A DNA stretch of 64,000 nucleotides from the NCBI GenBank assembly GCA_040218045.1, contig JAVJQA010000060.1, forward strand, positions 180,688 to 244,687. The letters run 5' to 3'. Below, in pieces: positions 8,855-17,804 of the stretch (the first letter of the stretch is position 1; each line of letters starts with the position of its first letter). This DNA is from Marinoscillum sp040218045. GTDB lineage: Bacteria; Bacteroidota; Bacteroidia; Cytophagales; Cyclobacteriaceae. Under the pieces are notes generated by a model that saw only the letters and a list, made by a program, of their open reading frames with translations, made no database searches and was not told where the DNA came from. A program made the position numbers and the translations under genes.

Positions 8855-8874
8855 TTCGGATAACATTGTCCGAA
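8855..8874. promoter_or_regulatory. Palindromic operator upstream of the Rrf2 regulator
   Basis: TTCGGATAACATTGTCCGAA consists of two 9-base arms with 8 of 9 complementary and a 2-base centre. It ends 40 bases before the ATG of the Rrf2 gene. Size and placement fit a dimeric winged-helix repressor site, so autoregulation is the simplest reading. I saw no second copy near ric or nosZ. Confidence 0.55.
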
Positions 8875-8914
8875 ATAGAATTCTGCCTTATGTTTGCTCA
8901 AAAATGATCTAAAG

Positions 8915-9340
8915 ATGTTTTCCAAAGCTTGTGAATACGCACTAAAAATCATGATTTATCTCTGCTCCATACAGGAGGAAGGTAAACTCGCTGGCTTAAA
9001 AGATATTTCTAAAGCAATAGGTTCTCCAGAGGCCTTTACAGCTAAAATTTTGCAACAACTGGTACGAAGTGAGTTACTGCAATCATTAAGGGGTCCGACA
9101 GGAGGCTTTAAATTGGCAAATCGACCAATTACACTTTTGGAAGTGGTAACGGCCATTGATGGAGAAGGAATAGTAAAGAAATGTGTGCTAGGGCTGGATG
9201 AATGTTCTGGGGATCACCCATGTCCGGCACATGATAAGTTTGTTGCCATCAGAGATCATTTAAAAGGTGTATTGACTACTACGCAATTGGTGGATCTCAA
9301 AGGAGGAATTATAGAAGGTAATCGATTCTTAAAATTGTAA
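8915..9340 (+). CDS. Rrf2 family Fe-S regulator, probably NO-sensing (NsrR-like)
   Basis: A 141-residue Rrf2 winged-helix protein when started at ATG 8915 (MFSKACEYALKIM, the family's usual opening). The TTG at 8894 only adds an atypical leader. The DNA-binding region includes DISKAIGSPEAFTAKILQQL, and the wing RGPTGGFKLA is typical. Three cysteines in KCVLGLDECSGDHPCPAHDK match the cluster-binding loop of IscR/NsrR-type members. The next gene is the NO-damage repair protein Ric and nos genes follow, so sensing of nitric oxide through an Fe-S cluster is likely but inferred. Confidence 0.88.
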   Translation: MFSKACEYALKIMIYLCSIQEEGKLAGLKDISKAIGSPEAFTAKILQQLVRSELLQSLRGPTGGFKLANRPITLLEVVTAIDGEGIVKKCVLGLDECSGDHPCPAHDKFVAIRDHLKGVLTTTQLVDLKGGIIEGNRFLKL

Positions 9341-9385
9341 AACATTTGAATTAATAAAGGATAAAAAGGTCTTAAAATCTTTAAT

Positions 9386-10114
9386 ATGGAAAATTTAGCA
9401 AAATCAAAAGTTGGGGTGATTGTAGCATCCAATTTCAGAACATCCCGAATATTCACTTCCCACAATATCGATTTTTGTTGTGGAGGTGGAATCACGTTGG
9501 AAGAGGCTTGTGCTCAGAAAAATGTAGACATAGATGAGCTACTTGAAGAGCTTGAGGGGATCTTCCAGACTCCGGATTCATTGAATTACCAGGGATTACC
9601 CCTAGATGAGCTGATTGATGTAATCATCAATATGCATCATAGTTATGTTTTAGCTACTGTGCCAGCTCTTAGAGCTTATCTGGAGAAACTGTGCCGGGTT
9701 CATGGTGATCGACATCCGGAATTGCATTTGATAAATGAATTATTTGCTGCCGGTTCTCAGACATTGCTTAATCATATGCAAAAAGAAGAGCAAGTGCTTT
9801 TTCCGTACATCAAGGCTATGGTCCAGTCCCAGGTCAGTGATTTTCCACTTTCCAAACCTCATTTCGGAGATATTGAAAACCCAATTAAAATGCTGGAGCA
9901 GGAGCATCAGGATGAGGGCTTTCGGTTGCATGAAATAGCGCAATTAGCTAATGATTATGAATGTCCTCCAGATGGTTGCCAAACCTTCAAAGTGACTTAT
10001 GCCATGCTCAAGGAATTTGAAGAAGACCTACACAAGCATATTCACCTTGAAAACAACATCCTGTTTCCAGAGGCCCGCACGCTCTTCAAAGAAATCTCAT
10101 TTAGAAATCAATAA
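9386..10114 (+). CDS. ric: Iron-sulfur cluster repair di-iron protein Ric (ScdA/YtfE)
   Basis: A 242-residue cytosolic protein that repairs Fe-S clusters damaged by nitric oxide or oxidants. The N-terminal ScdA_N segment has SHNIDFCCGGGITLEEAC, with the paired cysteines of the family. Residues about 80-235 form a hemerythrin-like helical bundle with iron-ligand His and Glu residues (MHHSYV, HGDRHPEL, LLNHMQKEEQVLFPYI, LEQEHQDEG, LHKHIHLENNILFPEA). It lies 45 bases after the Rrf2 regulator and 12 bases before the cytochrome gene, linking NO defence to the nos genes. Confidence 0.95.
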   Translation: MENLAKSKVGVIVASNFRTSRIFTSHNIDFCCGGGITLEEACAQKNVDIDELLEELEGIFQTPDSLNYQGLPLDELIDVIINMHHSYVLATVPALRAYLEKLCRVHGDRHPELHLINELFAAGSQTLLNHMQKEEQVLFPYIKAMVQSQVSDFPLSKPHFGDIENPIKMLEQEHQDEGFRLHEIAQLANDYECPPDGCQTFKVTYAMLKEFEEDLHKHIHLENNILFPEARTLFKEISFRNQ

Positions 10115-10126
10115 ACATCAATAGTT

Positions 10127-10600
10127 ATGAAAACCTTAGATAAATACTTCGTTGCTGCGGCCTTCATCGTGTTGCTTTCTGCTTGTGGTGGTGGAGGTAA
10201 GAGCCGTATTGAGCAAATCAAGGAACAATCAAAAATGGAGGTGGCTGACCCCTATGAAAATTGGAAACAATTTCATGGTGTTGGACCAGTTGAGCAATTC
10301 TCACTACCTGCTGACATTGACCAGCAGTTAGTAACTAATGGGCGGGAGATATTTGAGTCTAAATGTACCGCTTGTCATAAAGTAGAAAAGAAATTCATTG
10401 GCCCAGCTCCAAAGGGAATTTTATCAAGAAGGAACCCTGCATGGGTGATGAATATGATTCTGGCGCCTGACAAAATGGTAAAGGAAGACCCAATAGCTAA
10501 AAAGCTTTTACAGGAATTTAATGGTTCGCCGATGGCAAACCAAAACCTCACGGAGGATGAAGCCAGGGCAGTACTCGAATACTTCAGAACACTTAATTAA
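10127..10600 (+). CDS. Cytochrome c lipoprotein of the nos cluster
   Basis: A 157-residue protein with a lipoprotein signal (LLSACGGGG) and one class I c-type haem site, CTACH, at about residues 81-85. A downstream Met in GSPMANQNLTEDEA is the probable sixth ligand. It is presumably anchored to the outer face of the inner membrane or to the outer membrane. Cytochromes in this position of clade II nos clusters are thought to pass electrons to NosZ. Only 12 bases separate it from ric, and FAS1 and nosZ follow. Confidence 0.9.
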   Translation: MKTLDKYFVAAAFIVLLSACGGGGKSRIEQIKEQSKMEVADPYENWKQFHGVGPVEQFSLPADIDQQLVTNGREIFESKCTACHKVEKKFIGPAPKGILSRRNPAWVMNMILAPDKMVKEDPIAKKLLQEFNGSPMANQNLTEDEARAVLEYFRTLN

Positions 10601-10616
10601 TCCAAACAATACGAAT

Positions 10617-11183
10617 ATGAAAAAGCAAATTGAAAGGATAGTAACTTTTATGGTAGTGATAGCGCTTGTAATGGCCTGTACAACACCAGCAGCAAATGAA
10701 ACGGTATCATCTGAAGTCGTCAGTCACCCGAAGGGGCAGGCCTCCGTTTCGGATGATGTTTCAGACAAAAACATCTTGCAAGTGGCGATGACTTCAGAGG
10801 CTCATACTACTCTGGTAGCTGCAGTAGAAGCTGCTCAGATTGAAAATGTTTTGGTAAATGCCGGACCTCTTACAGTGTTTGCACCTACCAATGATGCATT
10901 TGCTGGCTTACCAGAAGGTGCTGTCGAAAACTTGCTAAAACCAGAGAATAAGAGTGATCTGGCAACGATACTTACTCGACACGCTGCACCCGGGTCATAT
11001 GATCTCGCTGCACTTAAGAAGGAAGCAAGCAAGGGAAGAAAATTGTATATGGCCACTGGTGACTATCTGGAGGTAAAGGTGGACGGTGATAAGGTAACCG
11101 TTGGTGGAGCCATTGTATTGGCAACTATACCAACGTCAAATGGCATCATACATGTCATTGATCGCGTGATTTCAACTAACTAA
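10617..11183 (+). CDS. Fasciclin (FAS1) domain lipoprotein
   Basis: A 188-residue protein. ATG 10617 is chosen because it opens a lipoprotein signal (MKKQIERIVTFMVVIALVMACTT); an upstream in-frame ATG at 10521 would sit inside the cytochrome gene. One FAS1 domain spans about 55-185 with H1/H2-type motifs LTVFAPTNDAFAGLP and NGIIHVIDRVI. FAS1 domains mediate adhesion or protein contacts. The consistent placement between cytochrome c and nosZ suggests an envelope accessory to N2O reductase, but its role is unknown. Confidence 0.9.
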   Translation: MKKQIERIVTFMVVIALVMACTTPAANETVSSEVVSHPKGQASVSDDVSDKNILQVAMTSEAHTTLVAAVEAAQIENVLVNAGPLTVFAPTNDAFAGLPEGAVENLLKPENKSDLATILTRHAAPGSYDLAALKKEASKGRKLYMATGDYLEVKVDGDKVTVGGAIVLATIPTSNGIIHVIDRVISTN

Positions 11184-11196
11184 ACAACAGATTCAA

Positions 11197-13152
11197 ATGA
11201 AAACGATATCAGTATTATCTTTTAGCTTCATTATTGGCGCCGTTATTTTGATCACCTCATGTGGTCAGGGCGGCAATGGAAAGAGTGCACTAAGCAGTAA
11301 CATTGCGGAAAAGGTTTACATCGCCCCGGGAGAGCGGGATGAGCAGTACGGATTTTTATCCGGTGGATACAGTGGAAACTTAACAGTATACGGTCTGCCA
11401 TCTGGAAGAATGTTCAAGGAAATTCCTGTTTTCTCTCAGTTTCCTACCTCTGGGTATGGATATTCTGAAGAAACCAAACCGATGCTAAACACGTCATTTG
11501 GTTTCGTGCCCTGGGATGATTTACATCACCCGGACATATCACAAACCAATGGTGAACTGGATGGTCGGTGGATCTTTGTTAATGGAAACAACACACCGCG
11601 TATTGCCAGGATCAGTCTTAGTACGTTTGAAACTGAGGAGATCATTGAAGTACCGAATAGCGCAGGTAATCACAGTTCTTCATTCATCACTGAGAATACA
11701 GAGTACGTAGTGGCGGGAACACGCTTCTCCGTTCCGGTGCCTCAGCGAGATATGCCCATTAGCGAGTATAAAAGTAATTTTAAAGGTGCATTGACTTTTA
11801 TATCAGTTGATCCGAAGCATGGACACATGGACATTAAGTTTCAACTCTTAATGCCCGGGTTTAACTATGATTTGTCTCACCCAGGCAGGGATAAGTCACA
11901 CGGTTGGTTTTTCTTTTCTACCTACAATACCGAAGAGGCCAATACCTTATTGGAAGTAAACGCGTCGCAAAATGACAAGGACTTTATTGCAGCGGTGAAC
12001 TGGAAGAAGATCGAAGCATATGTAAACAACGGCGGAGGGTCAAAGGTCGCTGCCAAATATGCGCATAATATCTATGATGAATCCACGCACACAGCCACCT
12101 CGACCATGCTAGAGGAAGTGTTGACCGTAGATCCTTCGGAGGTTCCGGGAGCTATATACTTATTGCCAACACCTAAGTCACCTCATGGTTGCGATGTAGA
12201 CCCTTCAGGCCAGTACATCATTGGGTCTGGTAAATTGTCAGCTGACCTTACCGTTCATTCATTTGATAAAATGCTCGCAGCTATTGATGCTCAAAAATTT
12301 GATGGAGACGCATACGGAATTCCAATCTTAAACTATGAGGATGTACTGGCGGGAACAGTGAGCAGTGGAGGTTTGGGGCCATTGCATACAGAGTTTGATG
12401 GACGTGGCAATGCTTACACCACTTTTTTCATCTCTTCTGAGGTGGTGAAATGGAAGTTGGGTACATGGGAGGTAGTAGATAGAAAACCTACGTATTATTC
12501 TGTGGGTCACTTGATGATACCTGGAGGAAACTCCCGAAAACCTCACGGTAAATACCTGGTGGCCATGAATAAGATCACCAAGGATCGGTATCTGCCTACA
12601 GGGCCTGAAATGGAACACTCTGCGCAGATATATGATATCTCAGGTGAAAAAATGGAACTGCTGTATGATTTTCCGACACATGGTGAACCTCACTACGCAG
12701 CTGGTTGCGATGCTGATCTGATCGTCAACAATTCCAAAAAGATCTATCGCTTGGATGAAAACAATCACCCTTACGCTATCAAGAGTCCTGCAGAAGCCAG
12801 AGTGGAAAGAAAGGGAAATGAGGTGCATATCTACATGTCTACCATCAGAAGTCATTTCACACCTGATAACATCGAAGGAATCAAGGTAGGTGATAAGGTC
12901 TACTTCCATATCACCAATCATGAGCAAGACTTTGATGTACCGCATGGATTTTCCATGATCGGCCAGGGTACATCAGAAATACTGGTTATGCCGGGTCAAA
13001 CGAAAACCTCTCTCTGGGAACCAAAACGTGTAGGTGTGTGGCCATTCTATTGTACAGATTTCTGTTCTGCACTGCACCAGGAGATGCAAGGGTATGTTAG
13101 AGTTTCTCCAGCTGATTCCAAGCTTAAATTGAGCTGGTCTTTAGATGAGTAA
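11197..13152 (+). CDS. nosZ: Nitrous-oxide reductase, clade II (Sec/lipoprotein type)
   Basis: A 651-residue copper enzyme reducing N2O to N2 in the periplasm. The N-terminus is a Sec-type lipoprotein signal (ILITSCGQGG) rather than a twin-arginine signal, which marks the clade II form. The propeller domain carries the CuZ histidines, starting with His110-His111 in DDLHHPDIS. The C-terminal cupredoxin domain binds CuA through His583, Cys619, Cys623, His627 and Met630 (FYCTDFCSALHQEMQGY). Length and all recognised ligands are normal. No nosR precedes it, as is usual for clade II clusters; the upstream cytochrome lipoprotein is the likely electron donor. Confidence 0.98.
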   Translation: MKTISVLSFSFIIGAVILITSCGQGGNGKSALSSNIAEKVYIAPGERDEQYGFLSGGYSGNLTVYGLPSGRMFKEIPVFSQFPTSGYGYSEETKPMLNTSFGFVPWDDLHHPDISQTNGELDGRWIFVNGNNTPRIARISLSTFETEEIIEVPNSAGNHSSSFITENTEYVVAGTRFSVPVPQRDMPISEYKSNFKGALTFISVDPKHGHMDIKFQLLMPGFNYDLSHPGRDKSHGWFFFSTYNTEEANTLLEVNASQNDKDFIAAVNWKKIEAYVNNGGGSKVAAKYAHNIYDESTHTATSTMLEEVLTVDPSEVPGAIYLLPTPKSPHGCDVDPSGQYIIGSGKLSADLTVHSFDKMLAAIDAQKFDGDAYGIPILNYEDVLAGTVSSGGLGPLHTEFDGRGNAYTTFFISSEVVKWKLGTWEVVDRKPTYYSVGHLMIPGGNSRKPHGKYLVAMNKITKDRYLPTGPEMEHSAQIYDISGEKMELLYDFPTHGEPHYAAGCDADLIVNNSKKIYRLDENNHPYAIKSPAEARVERKGNEVHIYMSTIRSHFTPDNIEGIKVGDKVYFHITNHEQDFDVPHGFSMIGQGTSEILVMPGQTKTSLWEPKRVGVWPFYCTDFCSALHQEMQGYVRVSPADSKLKLSWSLDE

Positions 13153-13232
13153 TTGAAATACAGTGGTGGTTAAAATGGGTGATTACTCCCATTTTAACTA
13201 CTCTTTTTCAGGACACAAGGACAAAAAAGACG

Positions 13233-14294
13233 ATGAAGAAGGCAAGCATATTAATGATAGTCGGCAGCATCATGTTATTGGGGCTGTTTGTTTTTCCCAT
13301 GTGGAATATCCGACTGGGGGCTCCTCAGTATCCAGAGCCTCTGGGTATAGATATTCATGTCAATGGGTTGAAAGGTGAAAGCGAGTTTGATATCCAGAAT
13401 ATTGACGGACTGAACCATTACATCGGCATGAAAACCCTGCCAAAACCGGAGGAAATGTGGGAGTTTTCCGTTTTCCCAAAGGTGGTATTGGTCATGGCCT
13501 TCCTTGGGATAGTGACTGGTATCTTAGGATTTGTCGGTAAGGTAAGGCCAGTTTGGTTCCTGATATGGTTTATTGCTATGAGTGCATTGGGAGCACTTGG
13601 TATCTATGATTTTAATCTGTGGCTGGTGGCTTATGGTACGGAGTTGGATCCCAATGCCATTTTAAAACTGGTCAACCCTGATGGAACGCCTATGCAGTAC
13701 AACCCACCATTAATTGGACACAAAAAGCTCCTCAATTTTGATGCTTTTTCATATCCCAGACTTGGTGGAGTATTAATGGGAATCGGTATGGTGATGACTT
13801 TGATGGCCTATTTTATAGGCAGAAGATCAACGACACAGCGTGATTCTGCTAAGGATTATTTAGCAATGCCTGTTCTTACTATTCTCATTGCGCTATTGAT
13901 AAGTGCCTGCAGCTCCAGTCCAAAACCAATTCATTATGGTCAGGATGCGTGTGACTTTTGCAGGATGACCATTGTAGACCAGCAGCATGCTGCTCAGCTG
14001 GTTACCGAGAAAGGTCGTGCTTATAAGTATGACGCCATTGAGTGCATGATGAATGACCTGAGTGAGTGGAGCCGTCCAGCGGTTAAACATTATTTGGTTA
14101 CAGATTATGCCAATCCAGGAGAACTAACGAATGCATTGGAGGCCAAATACCTCATTAGTGAAGCAATACCCAGCCCTATGGGCGCCCACCTGACCGCATT
14201 TGCAAGTGAATCTACCAGACAGAAAACACAGGATTCTGTGGGAGGAGAAGCATTGCAGTGGGTTGGGTTGAAAGAAAAATTTGTATTGAATTAA
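13233..14294 (+). CDS. Four-helix membrane protein fused to a NosL copper chaperone domain
   Basis: A 353-residue protein. ATG 13233 begins a membrane segment; the earlier in-frame start at 13179 adds only a polar leader. The N-terminal part (about 1-210) has four hydrophobic segments with a periplasmic loop (LGAPQYPEPLGIDIHVNGLKG). The C-terminal part begins with lipoprotein-like LLISACSSSPKPI and continues as NosL with CDFCRMTI (CxxCxM, a Cu(I) site), YDAIECM and PSPMGAHLTAF. NosL delivers Cu(I) to apo-NosZ. Related clusters, as I recall them, often carry these two parts as separate genes, so this is either a true fusion or the loss of a stop between them. Confidence 0.85.
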   Translation: MKKASILMIVGSIMLLGLFVFPMWNIRLGAPQYPEPLGIDIHVNGLKGESEFDIQNIDGLNHYIGMKTLPKPEEMWEFSVFPKVVLVMAFLGIVTGILGFVGKVRPVWFLIWFIAMSALGALGIYDFNLWLVAYGTELDPNAILKLVNPDGTPMQYNPPLIGHKKLLNFDAFSYPRLGGVLMGIGMVMTLMAYFIGRRSTTQRDSAKDYLAMPVLTILIALLISACSSSPKPIHYGQDACDFCRMTIVDQQHAAQLVTEKGRAYKYDAIECMMNDLSEWSRPAVKHYLVTDYANPGELTNALEAKYLISEAIPSPMGAHLTAFASESTRQKTQDSVGGEALQWVGLKEKFVLN

Positions 14295-14304
14295 AGTGAT
14301 TTTC

Positions 14305-14405
14305 CATGAAATGTGCATAAATCTAGAATCCTTAACAATGTGGACGCCAAGTCCAACCAGGGGATGAATCGCTGCGGCGAACCGTAGATTTATGAGAATT
14401 TCATG
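14305..14405. repeat. 101-bp palindromic element between the two nosL genes
   Basis: The outer arms 14305-14325 and 14385-14405 are complementary over 18 of 21 bases: CATGAAAT and CATAAATCTA on the left pair with TAGATTTATG and ATTTCATG on the right, with a 3-base mismatch between blocks. The 59-base interior has two further small hairpins, TGGAC/GTCCA and TCGC/GCGA. Size and nested structure resemble REP or IS200/IS605-related non-autonomous elements. The 138-bp gap between genes contains little else. Confidence 0.6.
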
Positions 14406-14432
14406 TGACCGTTGAAAACAAACACTACACAC

Positions 14433-15860
14433 ATGAAACGTATTCATATTTTCCTTCTTTTGATCTTTACTTCCATGATTTCCATTGCTCAGACGGTGGC
14501 TACTGGCAAGGATGTGTGCAGTCACTGCAACATGATCATTCGCGATTCTCAATTCATGTCCTACGCCGAGTACAACAATGGAGAAACAAAACAATTTGAC
14601 GCCATCGAATGTCTAGTTAATTTTCTTAAGGAGAAAAATGAAGATGATTTTCGCGAGCTTTTGGTAGCCGACTATTCAAGGCCGGGTAACTGGCTGGAAG
14701 TAAAAAAGGCTGTTTTTTTGAAAAGTAAAGCAATCCCAAGTCCGATGGGTGCTTACCTTTCAGCATACCCGGATGCTGCCACTCTGGATAAGGTACGCAA
14801 GCAAAAAGGTGGAGATGTCTACCGATGGCTGGAACTCAAAGCGCAATTTGAGCAATCCAATTTTGGGTTACTGAACCATCCAGATCATCACCATGACAGA
14901 CCGGATGCTTATGCTCCAATGGGAATCATGGGAGATCATGTGCACCATAAGGGAGGCTTTATGGTGAGTCTTCGATATATGAATATGCAAATGGAAGGCA
15001 ACCTTCAGGGCAACAATCCCATCAGTAACTCTGAAATATTTGAGAACTATATGGCCGCTCCTCAGGCGATGAATATGCATATGTTCATGGTGGGAGCGAT
15101 GTATGGTCTTACAGATCAGTTGACGATCATGGTCATGCAAATGTTTAACGCAAACGTCATGCAGATGGAAAGATCTCACCAAAGCGCGATGATGGGCATG
15201 CAGCCGGGTAGCCAGATGGTCATGAACTATGAGACCAGGAGCACTGGTTTTGGTGATACGCAGGTATCCATTCTTTACAGCCTTCTGGCTAATGAGAAAG
15301 CTTCTTTGCACCTCAATGCAGGTGTAAGCTTGCCAAATGGTAAAACCTCTAAGTCCGATGACATGCCTATGGGAGAAGGCATGAAGTTACCGTATGCGAT
15401 GCAACTGGGGTCAGGCACTGTTGATCTGATCATAGGGACAACAATGAAACAGTCATTTCAAAAAACCAGCGTAGGATTACAGCCAAATGCGATCATAAGA
15501 ACTGGTGAAAATGACCAGGGTTACCGATTAGGGAATTGCTACAAACTGAACGCCTGGATAGGTCATGGGTTGAGTAATTGGTTGAGTGTTTCAGCGAGAG
15601 TGGAAGGAGCTATTCATAAAGGTATGGTTGGTGTGGGTGGTGACCTGAACCCTATGATGTCGCCTCCGGCTCATGTCGCCAATTACGGCTTTGAACGTGC
15701 GAGGGTGTTTTCCGGAGCAAATTTATCCTTTAGCAACAGTAAACGGCTACAGCGTATGAAGGTAGGAATGGAGGCAGGATTGCCCGTCTACCAAAACGTT
15801 GAGGGCATTCAAATGAAAGAGGGCCTGACTTACAATCTGGGCATAAGGTATTTACTTTGA
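14433..15860 (+). CDS. NosL domain fused to a Met/His-rich outer-membrane beta-barrel
   Basis: A 475-residue protein from ATG 14433, which opens a signal peptide (MKRIHIFLLLIFTSMISIAQ). Residues about 22-145 form a NosL domain with CSHCNM, FDAIECL and SPMGAYLSAY. A linker rich in histidine (HPDHHHDRPD, GDHVHHKGG) leads into about 300 residues of amphipathic strands ending in an aromatic/Leu terminus (LGIRYLL), as in outer-membrane barrels of the phenol-degradation MetA type. The barrel is unusually rich in Met (MNMQME, MNMHMFMVG, MVMQMF), suggesting copper contact. It may receive or pass copper across the outer membrane for NosZ. The fusion is clear; the transport role is inference. Confidence 0.85.
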   Translation: MKRIHIFLLLIFTSMISIAQTVATGKDVCSHCNMIIRDSQFMSYAEYNNGETKQFDAIECLVNFLKEKNEDDFRELLVADYSRPGNWLEVKKAVFLKSKAIPSPMGAYLSAYPDAATLDKVRKQKGGDVYRWLELKAQFEQSNFGLLNHPDHHHDRPDAYAPMGIMGDHVHHKGGFMVSLRYMNMQMEGNLQGNNPISNSEIFENYMAAPQAMNMHMFMVGAMYGLTDQLTIMVMQMFNANVMQMERSHQSAMMGMQPGSQMVMNYETRSTGFGDTQVSILYSLLANEKASLHLNAGVSLPNGKTSKSDDMPMGEGMKLPYAMQLGSGTVDLIIGTTMKQSFQKTSVGLQPNAIIRTGENDQGYRLGNCYKLNAWIGHGLSNWLSVSARVEGAIHKGMVGVGGDLNPMMSPPAHVANYGFERARVFSGANLSFSNSKRLQRMKVGMEAGLPVYQNVEGIQMKEGLTYNLGIRYLL

Positions 15861-15873
15861 TAAATTAGTAGCT

Positions 15874-17109
15874 ATGAGTACGAGAGCTTTTATGGCCCTG
15901 TTTTGGTTAATGGCCTGGATGCCGGGCTTTTCCTCTGAGATAGTCGTATGTGTCGAGTGCTCAATTGATAACATTGCTGTGGCAGTGGAGGAAGCCAATG
16001 CCGGAGACACCATACGTGTGTCAGCTGGTCACTACACCGTAGAGAATCTGGGCATCACCAAGCCGGTGACGCTCATTGGTGAACCAGGAGCTATTCTGGA
16101 TGGGGCGAACACTAGTTATGTGCTCAGGCTGCTGGCCGATAGCATCACGATATCTGGTTTTGAGATAACCAACTCTGGCAGGAGCTATACCAAGGACTAT
16201 GCAGCTATTTATGTTTATGACTCCAAAATGGTTCAGATTATCGAGAACACAGTCCACGATTCTTTTTTCGGCATCCTAATGGAAAAAGCTACCCAATGTG
16301 TCATTCGGGGAAACAAAGTTATGGGAACCGCTACCAGAGAAGACCAATCGGGTAATGGAATCCACTTGTGGCACTGTGAAGAAATCCAGATCACCAACAA
16401 TGAGGTGTTTGGAATGCGTGATGGTATTTACCTGGAGTTTGTCGATGAAAGCCGGATTTCTCGTAATTATTCCCATAACAATGTGCGGTATGGACTGCAC
16501 TTTATGTTTTCCAATCATGACACATATACGGACAATACCTTCAAACAAAATGGAGCAGGAGTAGCGGTGATGTTTTCCAAATGGATAAGAATGGAGCGAA
16601 ATCGTTTTGAAGAAAACTGGGGTACAGCGTCTTACGGACTCCTACTTAAAGAAATCTATGATGGAGAAGTGCTCGATAATACGTTTGCGGAGAATACACT
16701 TGGCATTTTTGTAGACGGCTCGGCCAGAGTCAATTATTCTCACAATAATTTTTTACAAAATGGCTGGGCGGTGAAAGTGTCTGGAGGGTGCTATGCCAAT
16801 GTCTTTACGGGAAATAACTTCATTGGCAATTCCTTTGACATCTCATATAATTCCAGAATGAACGACAACACGTTTAATGGAAATTTCTGGAGCTCATATA
16901 CAGGTTATGACCTGGATAAAAATGGAATGGGGGATGTGCCTTATCGTCCGGTAAAGTTGTTTTCCTACATCGTTAATAGAACTCCGGAAACCATCGTTTT
17001 GCTTAGAAGCTTGTTCGTCGATATGATTAATTTTTCCGAGAAAGTTTCTCCGGCATTTACTCCTGATGATTTAATTGATGATTCACCTTCAATGAAACGA
17101 TTCAAATGA
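15874..17109 (+). CDS. nosD: NosD, periplasmic copper-insertion protein
   Basis: A 411-residue protein with an N-terminal signal peptide (through about GFSSE) followed by a right-handed parallel beta-helix of NosD/CASH type. Repeated turns such as NNEVFGMRDGIYLEF, NSFDISYNSRMNDN and NFWSSYTGYDLDKNG are typical of the family. NosD acts with the NosF-NosY transporter in assembling the CuZ centre of NosZ. It starts 13 bases after the barrel gene and its stop overlaps nosF in an ATGA junction. Confidence 0.96.
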   Translation: MSTRAFMALFWLMAWMPGFSSEIVVCVECSIDNIAVAVEEANAGDTIRVSAGHYTVENLGITKPVTLIGEPGAILDGANTSYVLRLLADSITISGFEITNSGRSYTKDYAAIYVYDSKMVQIIENTVHDSFFGILMEKATQCVIRGNKVMGTATREDQSGNGIHLWHCEEIQITNNEVFGMRDGIYLEFVDESRISRNYSHNNVRYGLHFMFSNHDTYTDNTFKQNGAGVAVMFSKWIRMERNRFEENWGTASYGLLLKEIYDGEVLDNTFAENTLGIFVDGSARVNYSHNNFLQNGWAVKVSGGCYANVFTGNNFIGNSFDISYNSRMNDNTFNGNFWSSYTGYDLDKNGMGDVPYRPVKLFSYIVNRTPETIVLLRSLFVDMINFSEKVSPAFTPDDLIDDSPSMKRFK

Positions 17110-17804
17110 TAGCTGTTAAAAACATTCGAAAATCCTATGGCCGCCTCACGGTGCTGAATGACATAAGTTTTGACGTATCAGGAGGAGGGATCTACGCGGT
17201 ACTTGGACCAAACGGATCGGGAAAGACTACTTTCCTAAAGATCTTATTGGGAATGGTTATTCCTGATGGAGGGAAAGTATTGTTTCAGGACCAGGACATT
17301 TCTAAATCTCATGGTTATCGAACGCAGATTGGTTATTTACCTCAAATAGCGCGATTTCCTGATAACCTGTCGGTTAGTGAAATCATACATATGATTGCAG
17401 ATATCAGAAATCAGCCGTCAAAACCAGGGCCTTTAATTACTCTTTTTGGTCTGGAGAAATTTATGGATAAGAAACTGGGCAATCTATCGGGAGGAACCCG
17501 GCAGAAAGTAAATATCGTCCTTACATTTATGTTTGATACACCAGTGATTGTATTGGATGAGCCTACCGCAGGACTGGATCCTGTTTCGTTGATCAAACTC
17601 AAAGAGCTAATCAATAAGGCCAAATCATCAGGAAAGATCGTTTTAATTACATCGCATATAATGAGTCTGGTGGAAGAACTAGCCGACGAAATCATTTTCT
17701 TGCTGGAAGGTAATATTTATTTCAAAGGAGCCCTTTCCGAACTCAAAATCAAAACCGGGAGTGATGACCTGGAGCATTCGATAGCCGCAATTTTAGAGCC
17801 ATGA
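17106..17804 (+). CDS. nosF: NosF, ABC transporter ATP-binding subunit
   Basis: A 232-residue ATPase with Walker A GPNGSGKTT near residue 37, signature LSGGTRQK, Walker B VIVLDEPTAGLDP and switch His in SHIMS. It pairs with NosY to form the transporter that supplies a sulfur species or conformational work for CuZ assembly with NosD. It overlaps nosD and nosY by four bases on each side (ATGA), so the three are translationally coupled. Confidence 0.96.
   Translation: MIAVKNIRKSYGRLTVLNDISFDVSGGGIYAVLGPNGSGKTTFLKILLGMVIPDGGKVLFQDQDISKSHGYRTQIGYLPQIARFPDNLSVSEIIHMIADIRNQPSKPGPLITLFGLEKFMDKKLGNLSGGTRQKVNIVLTFMFDTPVIVLDEPTAGLDPVSLIKLKELINKAKSSGKIVLITSHIMSLVEELADEIIFLLEGNIYFKGALSELKIKTGSDDLEHSIAAILEP

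Noticed and set aside
10521..10616. Longer N-terminus for the FAS1 protein
   Set aside because: It would lie inside the cytochrome c gene and hide a perfect lipoprotein signal that begins at 10617.
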